The translations under genes and the position numbers were made by a program. From contig URKA01000001.1 of NCBI GenBank assembly GCA_900548345.1, positions 143,498-207,497 on the forward strand: a DNA stretch of 64,000 nt, in the 5' to 3' direction. Origin of the DNA: an uncultured Paraprevotella sp. (lineage in GTDB: Bacteria; Bacteroidota; Bacteroidia; Bacteroidales; Bacteroidaceae). Positions 8,608 to 18,551 of the stretch are shown here, one piece after another. The notes beneath the pieces were generated by a model. The model had not been told where the DNA came from. It was given only the letters and a program-made list of their open reading frames with translations, and ran no database searches. The first letter of the stretch is position 1; each line of letters begins with the position of its first letter.

Positions 8608-11016
8608 ATGAAACGTACATTATATATGTGTGCCATGGCACTCACGATGGTCATACAGACTGTCATCGCACAAGAGAAATTAAACCGTCATGTTCTCGCC
8701 GTTCCACAGACCGCATCGGGAAACAATTACCTTATCTCCTGGCGGATGTTGGATACAGACGATGACTACACCACCTTTGACGTACTCAAGAACGGCAGTG
8801 TGATAGCATCCGACATCAACAGCTCCACCAATTATCTTGACAGACAAGGAAGCAAGACAGCGACATATCAGATTGTGACCAAACAGAACGGCGTGGCTAT
8901 CCACACCACAGAACCCATTATGCCTTGGCAGAACCTTTATGCCACGCTAACGCTGGAGCGTCCTGCCGATGTCACCTTCCACGGTAACACCAACACCTAC
9001 TCACCCAACGACTGTTCAGTAGCTGACGTTGACGGCGACGGTACCTTGGAACTCGTAGTCAAATGGGAACCGTCCTATCCCGCCGACAATTCGCAAGGTG
9101 GCTTTACCGGACCGACCTTTTTTGATTGCTACAAGATTATAGAGAAGAACGGCATCCTGACTGCCCAGAAACTTTGGCGCATTGACATGGGACACAATAT
9201 TCGTTCGGGACCGCACTATGTGCCCTTCCTCTTTTATGATTTCGACGGTAACGGCAAAGCCGAGTTCATCGTCAAGACAGGCCCCGGAACCACCGATGGG
9301 ACAGGAAAGTATGTTACTGACGCTGCTGATGAGGCTGTCATTCGCGTTACCGATAATGAAAAGGAATATTTGAATGGTGGAGGACAGGTAATGTACGGTC
9401 CGGAGTTCCTCACCGTATTCAACGGACAGACAGGTGCCGCCATCCATACGGTTTATTACAATCCTAACCGCGGTTGTTTTGTAGGCGGTGCACCGGAAGG
9501 GCGTTACGATATTTGGGGTGACGACTACGGTAACCGTTCGGAAAGGTATCTGGCCACTGTGGCCCACCTTGATGCACAGCAACCGGCCAGGGCTTCCGCA
9601 GTGATGTGTCGCGGCTACTACACCCGTTCTTACCTTTGGGCAGTTGACTTCGACGGGCAGAAACTTTCTACCCGCTGGCGACACGCCAGCCTCTCGAACA
9701 AGACAGTGCTCAAGCATGATGGCAATGGGCAAAAAGACGTGCGTGAATATACCAAGGCTACCTATGCTGGCTCCACCCACTGCACAGCCTACTCTCAAGG
9801 AAACCACAACATAAGTGTGGCTGATGTTGACGGAGACGGTATGGATGAGGTTATTTACGGTTCTGCCGCCATCGACCACGATGGAAACCTGCTTTGGAGC
9901 ACAGGACTAAACCACGGTGATGCCATCCATGTGGGCGACCTCATGCCTGACCGTCCCGGACTCGAAGTGTTCCAGATTCATGAGAATCCTCCGTTCGGAA
10001 TGCACATCTGTGATGCCGCCACAGGCGAACTGCTCATTCACATGACAGGAGGCGGTGACACAGCGCGCGGCATAGCCCTTGATGTAGACCCTAAACGCGG
10101 TTCTGAATTCTGTTATTTCGGCGACGGGAATATGTATAACGCAGTCAACGGTGCCATCGTAGGAGGCGCTTGCTCGCAAAACTTCCGCACCTATTGGGAT
10201 GGCGATATTTACGATGAAATACTGACATCCATCGGTGGAGGACATAACCAGCCTTATTTTGAGAAATACAACCAAGGACGTATAGGCATTGACGGAAGGA
10301 ACCTTTATGAACATGGTTACAGTGTCAGTTGCAACGGCACCAAAGGCACTCCTTGTCTGCAGGCAGACATCTTCGGTGATTGGCGCGAAGAGGTGATATT
10401 CTTCAACAACGAAGACAAGAAGACCCTTAACATCTTCTCCACTTCCCATGAGACAGGGGCCAGAGTGCCATGCCTCCTCTATGACCATGTCTATCGTATG
10501 GGCATCGCTTGGCAGAATGTCGGTTATAACCAGCCGCCTCATCTCGGCTACTATTTGCCAGATGCTACTGCAGCACGCTTTTCATATACCGATGAAACGT
10601 TGAAAGAGCAACGTCTGGAAATAGGAGATGACATCCAACCTGTGACGTTCCATTACAACAACTGCACGGGAGCCGTGGTCAGCAAAGTCATCAAGCCGGA
10701 CGGAACCACCGTCACGACACTGCCGAAGGAATTCTCCCTTGATAAGGACAAACGCTTGTGCAACATTACGCTAACCGGCCAACCCGACATGGAAGGCAAA
10801 TGGCAGTTCCTCATCAGCTCTATCGGTAGTGGCAACGGCATCCAGACCACAGATACTATCAACGTGGAGGTAGAGAAAGGTACTGGTATCAAAGAAGTAG
10901 AAAACGTAAAAGAATCAGGGACGGACAATGTATACGACCTCTGCGGACGACGTATCATTACTCCTATGAGACGAGGCATCTATATATCCAAAGGTCACAA
11001 ATATATCATCAAATAA
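8608..11016 (+). CDS. PL11 family rhamnogalacturonan lyase
   Basis: Exported polysaccharide lyase expected to cleave the rhamnose-galacturonate backbone of rhamnogalacturonan I by beta-elimination. A signal peptide (MKRTLYMCAMALTMVIQTVIA) precedes an N-terminal beta domain (LNRHVLAVPQTASGNNYLISW) and a PL11 eight-bladed propeller. The propeller carries calcium-binding-like DVDGDG repeats (SVADVDGDGTLELVVKWEP and SVADVDGDGMDEVIYG) and DFDGNGKAEFIVKTG. A C-terminal Ig-like part follows. The last about 35 residues (VYDLCGRRIITPMRRGIYIS ... KYIIK) match a tail found on many secreted Prevotella-like enzymes and on the protein at 25568. The length of 802 residues is somewhat longer than the 600-residue Bacillus enzymes because of the tail and Ig domain. 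It lies 25 bp after the preceding gene and 4 bp before the next, so it is co-transcribed. Confidence 0.92.
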   Translation: MKRTLYMCAMALTMVIQTVIAQEKLNRHVLAVPQTASGNNYLISWRMLDTDDDYTTFDVLKNGSVIASDINSSTNYLDRQGSKTATYQIVTKQNGVAIHTTEPIMPWQNLYATLTLERPADVTFHGNTNTYSPNDCSVADVDGDGTLELVVKWEPSYPADNSQGGFTGPTFFDCYKIIEKNGILTAQKLWRIDMGHNIRSGPHYVPFLFYDFDGNGKAEFIVKTGPGTTDGTGKYVTDAADEAVIRVTDNEKEYLNGGGQVMYGPEFLTVFNGQTGAAIHTVYYNPNRGCFVGGAPEGRYDIWGDDYGNRSERYLATVAHLDAQQPARASAVMCRGYYTRSYLWAVDFDGQKLSTRWRHASLSNKTVLKHDGNGQKDVREYTKATYAGSTHCTAYSQGNHNISVADVDGDGMDEVIYGSAAIDHDGNLLWSTGLNHGDAIHVGDLMPDRPGLEVFQIHENPPFGMHICDAATGELLIHMTGGGDTARGIALDVDPKRGSEFCYFGDGNMYNAVNGAIVGGACSQNFRTYWDGDIYDEILTSIGGGHNQPYFEKYNQGRIGIDGRNLYEHGYSVSCNGTKGTPCLQADIFGDWREEVIFFNNEDKKTLNIFSTSHETGARVPCLLYDHVYRMGIAWQNVGYNQPPHLGYYLPDATAARFSYTDETLKEQRLEIGDDIQPVTFHYNNCTGAVVSKVIKPDGTTVTTLPKEFSLDKDKRLCNITLTGQPDMEGKWQFLISSIGSGNGIQTTDTINVEVEKGTGIKEVENVKESGTDNVYDLCGRRIITPMRRGIYISKGHKYIIK

Positions 11017-11020
11017 AAAT

Positions 11021-12511
11021 ATGAGGAAAGCAACCATATTATGGGGTCTTGCCGTCAGTATCAGTATGACGGCACAGACTTTCACCCACTACACTACAAC
11101 AGAAAATAAGGAATGGCAACCGGGCAAAGTTTCGCTCAGCGGGAAAGCCGCCGAAGAACCGATATTGGTTATCACAGGCAAAGAACAAGGACATGAATTC
11201 AAAGCTTGGGGCACATGCTTCAATGAATTGGACCTGGACGCACTGGAGTTGTTAAAGCCAGAAGAACAGGAAGAAGTGATGCGCCGCATCTTTTCTCCCG
11301 ACGGCGATTTGAAGTTCACCCGCGGACGCCTGACAATGAATGCCAACGACTATAGTCGGGAATGGTACTCATGCGACACAGTGAGCGGTGATTTCTCCTT
11401 GAAATACTTTAATATCGAGCATGACAGGCAAAACGTCATCCGTCTTATCCGCAAGGCACAGAAGTACCAGCCACAGATGACTTTCTGGGTATCGCCATGG
11501 AGCCCTCCTACCTGGATGAAAATCAATCAGGACTACCCTGTAATGTCGAGTACATGGAACAAACAGGCCAAAGAAAAAGACTACCTGCTTTTCGGCGGCG
11601 GTACGGTAGATGAGACAGAAGTGATGAATGCCGGCAAGCAACAGGGACGGCTATTCCCGAAAAAACTGGCATCACAGGATTATTTTATCCAAGAACCGCG
11701 CTACCTACAGGCTTATGCCGACATGTTCTGCCGTTTCATCGACCTCTATGCCGAAGAAAACATCCCCATCGATATGGTGATGTATCAGAACGAGGCTTAT
11801 TCTTACACAGCTTATCCCGGTTGTGCCTGGACGGCAGAGGGGACCCTGCGTTTCAATCGCGACTACCTTATCCCCACCATGCGTAAAACACATCCCGAAG
11901 TAAAGGTGGGCATCGGTACGCTGAACACCAACCGCTTGTATTATGTAAAGCATTTCATTGACGGACTGAAAGACCATGTAAACAGTATCGGCTTGCAGTG
12001 GGAAGGCCGCCTCATTATCGACTCCCTGCGCCAACGGTATCCGAACCTACACTTAATCAGTACGGAAAGCGAATGTGGCAACGGACAAATGAACTGGCGT
12101 GCCGGTGAACATACATTCCATCTTTTGGCTGATTATATCGGCCGTGGCTGCGATGAATACTATATATGGAACTTCATCCTTTGTGACCAAGGCAAAAGCC
12201 CGTGGGGATGGAAGCAGAACGCACTGGTCCAGGTGAAGTCTGTCAATCTGTCTCACCGCTATACACCGGAATTTTACGCAGTGAAACATTTCTCTAACCT
12301 TGTCACTCCCGGCAGCCGCATGCAGGGCTACGTGCCTCGTGAACAAACAGGCGGAATGCCTGTCATCGTATTCCAGCGTCCAGACAAGAAATATGTTGTC
12401 ATCGCAGGTAATCTGACTGATGAACAGCGTACCGTTACAGTCCGCTTAGGCAAGAAATATCTCAATATGTCCATGCCGGCACATTCTTTTCATAGTTATA
12501 TATCAAGATGA
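11021..12511 (+). CDS. GH30 family glycoside hydrolase
   Basis: Exported clan GH-A beta-glycosidase related to glucosylceramidases and beta-1,6-glucanases. A signal peptide (MRKATILWGLAVSISMTAQT) precedes the catalytic barrel. Key motifs are KAWGTCFNELDLDAL (residues 61-75), WVSPWSPPTWMK (156-167) and the predicted acid/base Glu258 in MYQNEAYS. The nucleophile region LISTESECG follows, with Glu349 the likely nucleophile. A small C-terminal beta domain ends the protein. The length of 496 residues is normal for the family. It starts 4 bp after the PL11 gene. The subfamily cannot be fixed by eye; in this setting beta-galactosidase, beta-fucosidase or beta-glucuronidase-like side-chain activity is possible. 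Confidence 0.88.
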   Translation: MRKATILWGLAVSISMTAQTFTHYTTTENKEWQPGKVSLSGKAAEEPILVITGKEQGHEFKAWGTCFNELDLDALELLKPEEQEEVMRRIFSPDGDLKFTRGRLTMNANDYSREWYSCDTVSGDFSLKYFNIEHDRQNVIRLIRKAQKYQPQMTFWVSPWSPPTWMKINQDYPVMSSTWNKQAKEKDYLLFGGGTVDETEVMNAGKQQGRLFPKKLASQDYFIQEPRYLQAYADMFCRFIDLYAEENIPIDMVMYQNEAYSYTAYPGCAWTAEGTLRFNRDYLIPTMRKTHPEVKVGIGTLNTNRLYYVKHFIDGLKDHVNSIGLQWEGRLIIDSLRQRYPNLHLISTESECGNGQMNWRAGEHTFHLLADYIGRGCDEYYIWNFILCDQGKSPWGWKQNALVQVKSVNLSHRYTPEFYAVKHFSNLVTPGSRMQGYVPREQTGGMPVIVFQRPDKKYVVIAGNLTDEQRTVTVRLGKKYLNMSMPAHSFHSYISR

Positions 12512-12588
12512 AAAAACATATTGAGCCGACAATAAAGTCCTGATAGTTACGTTTATTTGTATAGGAAAAATCCATAATAAAAACATTC

Positions 12589-15453
12589 ATGAAACATCTC
12601 CTGCTTCTTACGTTTCTGCTGCCCTCCCTCCTGATGGCCAAAAGTAATGTATCAGAGGATAAATCATTCTGGCAGAATCCTGCCGTAAACGAAGAGAACC
12701 GCCTACCGGCACATGCCGACTATATGAACAAAAGTGAAGAAAGGCTGTCACTACATGGTATATGGGACTTTGTTTGCGAGGACTTCCCGGATGTCCGTAC
12801 AATGCCCATACCTGGAATGTGGGAAATGAACGGCGTGGGAGAGCCTATGTATTGCGGTGTGGGCTACGAATGGAAAACGTGGTGGAAGAATACTCCGCCG
12901 GAACTGCCCGACAACATGAACTATAAGGGTACTTATACACATACGTGGACAATACCCAAGGCATGGAAAGGCAAGGATATTATTCTGCACATCGGTAGCG
13001 TGACCAGTTGTGTAAGTGTATGGATAAACGGCAAATATGCAGGTTATGGCGAGGACTCGAAACTGGAACAGGAATTTGATGTGACACGTTTCTTGAGTTA
13101 CGGCAAGGCCAACGAAATCCGCATGGAAGTGCGACGTTGGTGCGACAGCTCGTATATGGAAGACCAGGACTTCTTCCGTTTCAAAGGCTTTGCCCGTGAA
13201 ACTTATCTGGCGGCACGCCCTAAGCAACGCATTGAGGATGTGAAGGTGGAAGCATTGCTTAACGATGATTTCAGTGAAGGGCGCGTTATCCTTGACGTGA
13301 AGACAAAAGGCAAGGTGAAATGGGAGGCAGAGCTGGACGGCAAACATGAACTGACCATTAACCATCCCCGTCTTTGGAGCGCAGAACAACCAAACCTTTA
13401 TACCCTTCGCATCACCAGCGACGCAGGCGATGACATCACATTACCCGTGGGATTCCGGAAAATTGAGATACGTGGTTCACAGCTGTTGGTAAACGGACAA
13501 CCTATACTTATCAAAGGAGTGAACCGTCATGAGTTGGATGCACGTAACGGCTACGTGGTAAGCCGTGAACGCATGGAAGCCGACGTGCGGCTGATGAAAC
13601 AGTGGAACATCAACGCCGTACGCATGAGCCACTACCCTAACGACCCTTACATGTACGAACTATGCGACCGTTACGGACTTTATGTAGTCAGTGAGACGAA
13701 TATTGAAACACACGGAATGGGATTCAAGGAGGGAACGTTAGCCAGGAATCCGCTTTTCAAGAACGCACACATGGAGCGCAACCGACGCCACATAGCTTCG
13801 CGCCGCAACCATCCCTGCATCATCATCTGGAGTATGGGTAACGAATGTGGTTATGGCGAGAACTTCGAACAAGTCTATGACTGGTTGAAAGTGGAAGACC
13901 CTACACGTCCCATACAGTTCGAGCAGGCCTATGACACGCAACGCGCAACAGACATCTATTGCCCCATGTATCCAACGTATAACCGTTGCATCAATTACAA
14001 TGAGAATACGGCGAAGCAAAAGCCGATGATTATGTGTGAGTACGCTCACGCCATGGGCAACAGTCTCGGCGAATTTTTCAAATATTGGGACATGGTCCGT
14101 CGCTATCCCAAGTTCCAGGGCGGCTTCATCTGGGACTTTGCCGACCAGACCGTGTGGGAGAATGGACGTTATCTCTATGACGGTGACTGGCCGACGACAC
14201 GTACTGGCGATAAGAACTTCTGTGTGAACGGTGTTTTCGGTCCCGATTGCCAGCCTCATCCACATGCTTATGAGGTACGCTATTTTTATCAGAACATCTG
14301 GACGGAGTATACCGGCGGAAAACTGGAGATTCATAATGAGAACTTCTTCCGTGACCTCTCGAACTGCCGTTTGGAATGGACGCTGTTGCGCGATGGCTCG
14401 GCCGTGCGCACAGGTGTTGTGGAAGACCTTTACGTACAACCGCAGCAAACATCTCAGATACCATTGAACATTGGTCAGACCGATAACCGCGGCGAATGGT
14501 TACTTAATGTGCGCTATGTGCTGAAAGAAGCAGAAAACCTTCTGGAAGCAGGACATCAAGTGGCCTACCAGCAATTTCCGTTAGGCGGGACTTACCGGGC
14601 CGACACGGGGTACAGGGAACAAGAGATACGGATTGCCTTTGATAAGGAAACAGGTTTCCTGAACAGTCTCATCGTCGAAGGCCGTCAGCTGTTGCAGCAG
14701 GGCACCATGTTGCGTCCCAACTTTTGGCGCGCCCCGACCGACAACGAGTTCGGCGCACAGTTTCACAAGAAGTATCGTCCGTGGAAGAAACCGGAAATGA
14801 AACTCATGGCCTTCGACAGTACGGAAGTCGACGGACACTCGGTCTATACCGCCCGATATGAGCTGCCTGCCGTACATTGCGGGTTGCAACTCACTTATGA
14901 CCTCGCGCCCGATGGCAGACTGAAAGTGACAGAGTCGTTGACTACCGACACAGCCCGTCAAGCTCCCGACATGTTCCGTTACGGCATGATACTGGAGATG
15001 CCTCACGAATACGACTATGTGGAATATTACGGTCGAGGTCCATGGGAAAACTATTCCAACCGCCATGCTTCCGCACAGGTCGGCATCTACCGTCAAACGG
15101 TGGAAGAGCAGTTCCACCCTTACGTCCGTGCGCAAGATACAGGTGTCAAGACCGGTATCCGCTGGTGGCGCGTGCTCAATATGGGTGGCAACGGACTGGA
15201 ATTCTCTGCGGAGCAACCTTTCTCGGCTTCTTCCCTGCACTACACCATCGACCAGCTTGACGGTGGCGAGGACAAAGGTAATATCCATTCCGCCGATTTA
15301 CAGCCACAGCCTTTCACACAGGTCTGTATCGACCAGGTGCAGATGGGGCTGGAATGTATTGACAGTTGGAGTGCAAAACCCTCACCGGAATATCTGGTCC
15401 CCTGCCGGAACCGCACCTTTACTTTCACCATCCGTCCATATGTCAGACATTAG
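12589..15453 (+). CDS. GH2 family beta-galactosidase-like enzyme
   Basis: Exported LacZ-like hydrolase that removes terminal beta-linked galactose (or a related sugar) from side chains. It has a signal peptide (MKHLLLLTFLLPSLLMA) and a jelly-roll sugar-binding domain (about 50-210, with CVSVWINGKYAGYGEDSKLE). Ig-like domains precede the TIM barrel motifs VNRHELDARNGYVVSRERM (311-329) and acid/base Glu419 in WSMGNECGYG. The nucleophile Glu484 lies in MCEYAHAMGNS. The C-terminal half is the Bgal small-chain/beta-sandwich domain (LRPNFWRAPTDNEFG, YYGRGPWENYSNR). The length of 954 residues fits LacZ-type enzymes. The Ig-like domain between residues 215 and 260 is shorter than usual. It follows the GH30 gene by 77 bp in the same operon. 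Confidence 0.92.
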   Translation: MKHLLLLTFLLPSLLMAKSNVSEDKSFWQNPAVNEENRLPAHADYMNKSEERLSLHGIWDFVCEDFPDVRTMPIPGMWEMNGVGEPMYCGVGYEWKTWWKNTPPELPDNMNYKGTYTHTWTIPKAWKGKDIILHIGSVTSCVSVWINGKYAGYGEDSKLEQEFDVTRFLSYGKANEIRMEVRRWCDSSYMEDQDFFRFKGFARETYLAARPKQRIEDVKVEALLNDDFSEGRVILDVKTKGKVKWEAELDGKHELTINHPRLWSAEQPNLYTLRITSDAGDDITLPVGFRKIEIRGSQLLVNGQPILIKGVNRHELDARNGYVVSRERMEADVRLMKQWNINAVRMSHYPNDPYMYELCDRYGLYVVSETNIETHGMGFKEGTLARNPLFKNAHMERNRRHIASRRNHPCIIIWSMGNECGYGENFEQVYDWLKVEDPTRPIQFEQAYDTQRATDIYCPMYPTYNRCINYNENTAKQKPMIMCEYAHAMGNSLGEFFKYWDMVRRYPKFQGGFIWDFADQTVWENGRYLYDGDWPTTRTGDKNFCVNGVFGPDCQPHPHAYEVRYFYQNIWTEYTGGKLEIHNENFFRDLSNCRLEWTLLRDGSAVRTGVVEDLYVQPQQTSQIPLNIGQTDNRGEWLLNVRYVLKEAENLLEAGHQVAYQQFPLGGTYRADTGYREQEIRIAFDKETGFLNSLIVEGRQLLQQGTMLRPNFWRAPTDNEFGAQFHKKYRPWKKPEMKLMAFDSTEVDGHSVYTARYELPAVHCGLQLTYDLAPDGRLKVTESLTTDTARQAPDMFRYGMILEMPHEYDYVEYYGRGPWENYSNRHASAQVGIYRQTVEEQFHPYVRAQDTGVKTGIRWWRVLNMGGNGLEFSAEQPFSASSLHYTIDQLDGGEDKGNIHSADLQPQPFTQVCIDQVQMGLECIDSWSAKPSPEYLVPCRNRTFTFTIRPYVRH

Positions 15454-15513
15454 GCGGTCATAAATACAAGTCTTTATATTAGAAAAGAAAATATTCAATC
15501 AACAGAAAAAGAT

Positions 15514-18372
15514 ATGATGAAAAAGATTCTGACTACTTTAGCCTTTCTTGGTCTGACGTTCAGCGTACAGGCGAAGAAAGAGACAATGAAAGAACCTGCG
15601 TATGCCGGCTATCTCTTCGCCTATTTCGAAGGAGGAGGAGACAAGAACCTGCAGGAGCAGTTGCGCTTCGCAGTGAGTGAGGATGCCGTGAACTGGTACG
15701 CCCTGAACGGCAACCGCCCCATTATAGCAAGCGACAGCATCAGTGAAAGCGGAGGCATACGCGACCCGCACATCCTTCGCGGAGAGGACGGTTGCTATTA
15801 CATGGTGGCCACGGACATGTTCGTGGCAAAGAACGGATGGAAGGAGAATCCGGGCATCGTGCTGCTGAAGTCGCACGACCTGGTGAACTGGACGCATTCC
15901 AAGATTGTGCTGGCCAAAGATTACGCCGAAAACTTCGGCGATGCCTATTGGGTATGGGCACCGCAGACCATCTACGACCGTAAGGCGAAGAAGTATATGA
16001 TTTACTTCACCCTTCAACGCAACGACCGCAAGACGCTTATCACTTACTATGCTTACGCCAACAAGGATTTCACTGGCTTCGAAAGCGAGCCTAAAGTACT
16101 TTTTTCAGCCCAATACGGTAGCATTGACAATGACATCATCTACAAAGACGGACGCTACCACCTTTTCTATAAAGGTAATACGAAGGATGAGAATGGAAAG
16201 GAAATCAAGAACGGTATCCAGCAAGCCATTTCGAAGAGCCTGAAAGGACCGTGGAAAGAGGATTTTGCCTATCTCGACGCTTATGCCGGCACACGGACGC
16301 ATGTAGAAGGAAGCGGTGTGTTCAAGATGAATGACAAGGACGAATATGTACTGATGTACGACCTCTACAGTAGCGGACGATATGAATATCAGACCTCAGC
16401 CGACCTGATGAACTTCACCAAAGAGCCGCAATCGTTCCGTAAGGACTTCTTTCCCCGTCACGGTACGGTGATGTCCGTCACTTCCGAAGAGCTGGAACGG
16501 CTGCAACAGAAGTGGGGCTACGTGCTGACGCACAAGTTCGAGAGTAACGGCAATCCCATCATCCGCGACAAGCATACCGCAGACCCTGCCGTGCTGGTGG
16601 AGAACGACACTTTATGGCTCTTTGCCGGACACGATGCGGAAGGCAACCAGAGAGGATATGTCATGAAAGACTGGCTGCTCTATTCAACCACCGACATGAA
16701 GCACTGGACGGAACATCCCTCCCCCCTCCGTATCGACGACTTCGCATGGGCAAAGAGCAAACAGGCTTATGCCGGACATGTGGCCAAACGAAACGGCAAG
16801 TATTATTGGTATGTCTCCACCAACTGGTGCGGCATCGGTGTGGCTGTGAGCGACAAGATTACCGGTCCCTACAAGGACGCCCTCGGAAAGCCGTTGCTTA
16901 CCAACGAACAGTGTTTCGCCTCGACACATAGCTGGGCATGCATCGACCCCGCCATCCTCATAGACGATGACAATACACCTTATATTATATGGGGAAACGG
17001 ACAATGCTATTACGCCAAGTTGAAGGACAACATGACTGAGATTGACGGAGAAGTCCGTCAGATTGATGTGCCCCGTTTTACCGAGGCCCCATGGATGCAC
17101 AAATATCAGGGCAAGTATTACCTGACCTATGCCACGGAGTGGCCGGAGAAGATAGCCTATGCCGTGGCCGACAAGATAGAAGGGCCTTACACCTATATGG
17201 GTATCATCAGCGAGATTGCGGGCAACTCCAACACCACACATCCGGCAATAGTGAAATTCCGCGACCAATGGCTGTTCTTCTCACACAACGGCGGACTGCC
17301 CGACGGTACAGGCTACAGCCGGTCGGTCATAGCCGAACCGATGTACTATAATGCCGATGGCAGCATCCGTCCGATACCCCCTACGGCAGAGGGCGTGAAA
17401 GAGATGCCCAGGATGGGTGCTTATCTGATGGTGTACCACAAGGATGCCGACCACAGCCTGCACATGGCACTAAGCCGTGACGGCTACTCATGGAAGGCAC
17501 TCAACGGAGACAAGCCTATAGTGGGCGGCGACACCATCGCCCTGCAGCACGGTATCCGCGACCCGCACATCTACCGCGGTCCGGACGGTACTTTCTATAT
17601 TGCCGCAACCGACCTGCACGTCTTCGGCCAGCGCGAAGGTTTCCGTGACACGGAATGGGAACGTGACGGAAAACTTTACGGCTGGGGCAACAACCGGGGA
17701 TTAGTGCTGATGAAGTCACACGACCTCATACATTGGACTCATACCTCTTTCCGCATTGACGAGGCTTTCCCCGAACGCTTCGGCGAGTTAGGTTGCGCCT
17801 GGGCACCGCAGACCATCTACGACCCGGAAGAAGGCAAACTGATGGTTTACTTCACCATCCGTCCCACGGGTAAGGGAAAGACCAGGCTTTACTATGCCTA
17901 TGCCGACGACAGCTTTACCCGGCTGATTACCGAACCACAGTTGCTTTTCGAGTATCCTGATGAGAAAGTACAGGTTCTCGACGCCGACATCATCCCCACA
18001 GGCGACGGGCGATATTGCATGACCTACTGTTCTCAGGAAGGGCCCGCCGGCATCAAGATGGCCATCTCAGAGCATATAAACCGCGGTTACAAGTATCAAC
18101 CCCAGCAGATTGATGCAGAAAAAGGCTCGTGTGAGGCTCCAACAATGTACAAACTCATCGGGCAAGACAAGTGGTTACTGATGTATGACATCTTCTCTAT
18201 CAAGCCACACAACTTCGGTTTTATGGAAACCACCGATTTCAAGACATTCCGCCACTTGGGGCATTTGGGCGACGGCGCTACGAAACGCGAAGGATTTTCC
18301 GAGCAGAAACACGGTGCTGTCATCCAGATTACCGAGGAAGAAGCACAACTTTTAGAGAACTATTGGAAATAA
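15514..18372 (+). CDS. Exported protein with three consecutive GH43 domains
   Basis: Secreted enzyme predicted to remove or cut alpha-L-arabinose (or beta-xylose/galactose) side chains. After a signal peptide (about 1-20) come three five-bladed propeller domains. Domain 1 (about 30-335) has GIRDPHI with base Asp84, SIDNDII and acid-region THVEGSGV (Glu265). Domain 2 (about 345-625) has TADPAVL, CIDPAIL and RFTEAPWM (Glu524). Domain 3 (about 633-952) has GIRDPHI again (Asp683), DADIIP and GSCEAPTM. Domains 1 and 3 resemble each other more than either resembles domain 2 (shared NWTH/HWTH, WAPQTIYD and ITEEEAQLL/VTSEELERL ends). All three keep recognisable catalytic triads. It is the last gene of the operon, followed by a terminator at 18397. 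Confidence 0.9.
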   Translation: MMKKILTTLAFLGLTFSVQAKKETMKEPAYAGYLFAYFEGGGDKNLQEQLRFAVSEDAVNWYALNGNRPIIASDSISESGGIRDPHILRGEDGCYYMVATDMFVAKNGWKENPGIVLLKSHDLVNWTHSKIVLAKDYAENFGDAYWVWAPQTIYDRKAKKYMIYFTLQRNDRKTLITYYAYANKDFTGFESEPKVLFSAQYGSIDNDIIYKDGRYHLFYKGNTKDENGKEIKNGIQQAISKSLKGPWKEDFAYLDAYAGTRTHVEGSGVFKMNDKDEYVLMYDLYSSGRYEYQTSADLMNFTKEPQSFRKDFFPRHGTVMSVTSEELERLQQKWGYVLTHKFESNGNPIIRDKHTADPAVLVENDTLWLFAGHDAEGNQRGYVMKDWLLYSTTDMKHWTEHPSPLRIDDFAWAKSKQAYAGHVAKRNGKYYWYVSTNWCGIGVAVSDKITGPYKDALGKPLLTNEQCFASTHSWACIDPAILIDDDNTPYIIWGNGQCYYAKLKDNMTEIDGEVRQIDVPRFTEAPWMHKYQGKYYLTYATEWPEKIAYAVADKIEGPYTYMGIISEIAGNSNTTHPAIVKFRDQWLFFSHNGGLPDGTGYSRSVIAEPMYYNADGSIRPIPPTAEGVKEMPRMGAYLMVYHKDADHSLHMALSRDGYSWKALNGDKPIVGGDTIALQHGIRDPHIYRGPDGTFYIAATDLHVFGQREGFRDTEWERDGKLYGWGNNRGLVLMKSHDLIHWTHTSFRIDEAFPERFGELGCAWAPQTIYDPEEGKLMVYFTIRPTGKGKTRLYYAYADDSFTRLITEPQLLFEYPDEKVQVLDADIIPTGDGRYCMTYCSQEGPAGIKMAISEHINRGYKYQPQQIDAEKGSCEAPTMYKLIGQDKWLLMYDIFSIKPHNFGFMETTDFKTFRHLGHLGDGATKREGFSEQKHGAVIQITEEEAQLLENYWK

Positions 18373-18396
18373 CAAGTATCCATTATCAATGAGGCT

Positions 18397-18422
18397 CCCC
18401 TGTCTTTCCCATAAGGCAGGGG
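18397..18422 (+). terminator. Terminator after the GH43 gene
   Basis: A 9-bp stem (CCCCTGTCT with AGGCAGGGG, one G-T pair) with an 8-nt loop lies 25 bp after the stop codon. A short T-rich stretch follows (AATCTTTATATA). It would end the pectin operon together with the second hairpin at 18441. Confidence 0.6.
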
Positions 18423-18440
18423 AATCTTTATATAAGAAGA

Positions 18441-18480
18441 CCAAAAAAGGATGTACCATAATCGATACATCCTTTTTTGG
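18441..18480. terminator. Bidirectional terminator between pectin operon and tRNA-Gln
   Basis: A perfect 15-bp inverted repeat (CCAAAAAAGGATGTA / TACATCCTTTTTTGG) with a 10-nt loop sits between two convergent units. Each arm ends in six T residues when read in its own direction, so it works both ways. The arm at 18478-18480 overlaps the encoded CCA end of the tRNA on the minus strand. Confidence 0.85.
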
Positions 18481-18551
18481 TTGGGCTATCCGGTTTCGAA
18501 CCAGAACTAAGACGACCAAAATGTCTTGTGCTACCATTACACCATAGCCCA
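18478..18551 (-). tRNA. tRNA-Gln (anticodon TTG)
   Basis: On the minus strand the cloverleaf starts TGGGCTA and closes with TAGCCCA (acceptor stem, perfect). A D arm with AATGGTAGC follows. The anticodon loop is TTTTGGT, with TTG at positions 34-36. The T arm is CTGGTTCGAAACCGG. The discriminator A at 18481 is followed by an encoded CCA. The anticodon stem has one A-C mismatch at the pair next to the loop. It lies upstream of tyrS on the same chromosome segment but convergent to the pectin operon. Confidence 0.92.

Noticed and set aside
1..18372. Complete polysaccharide utilisation locus with susC/susD
   Set aside because: No TonB-dependent transporter or SusD-like lipoprotein occurs in the window, so only the enzyme part can be claimed.
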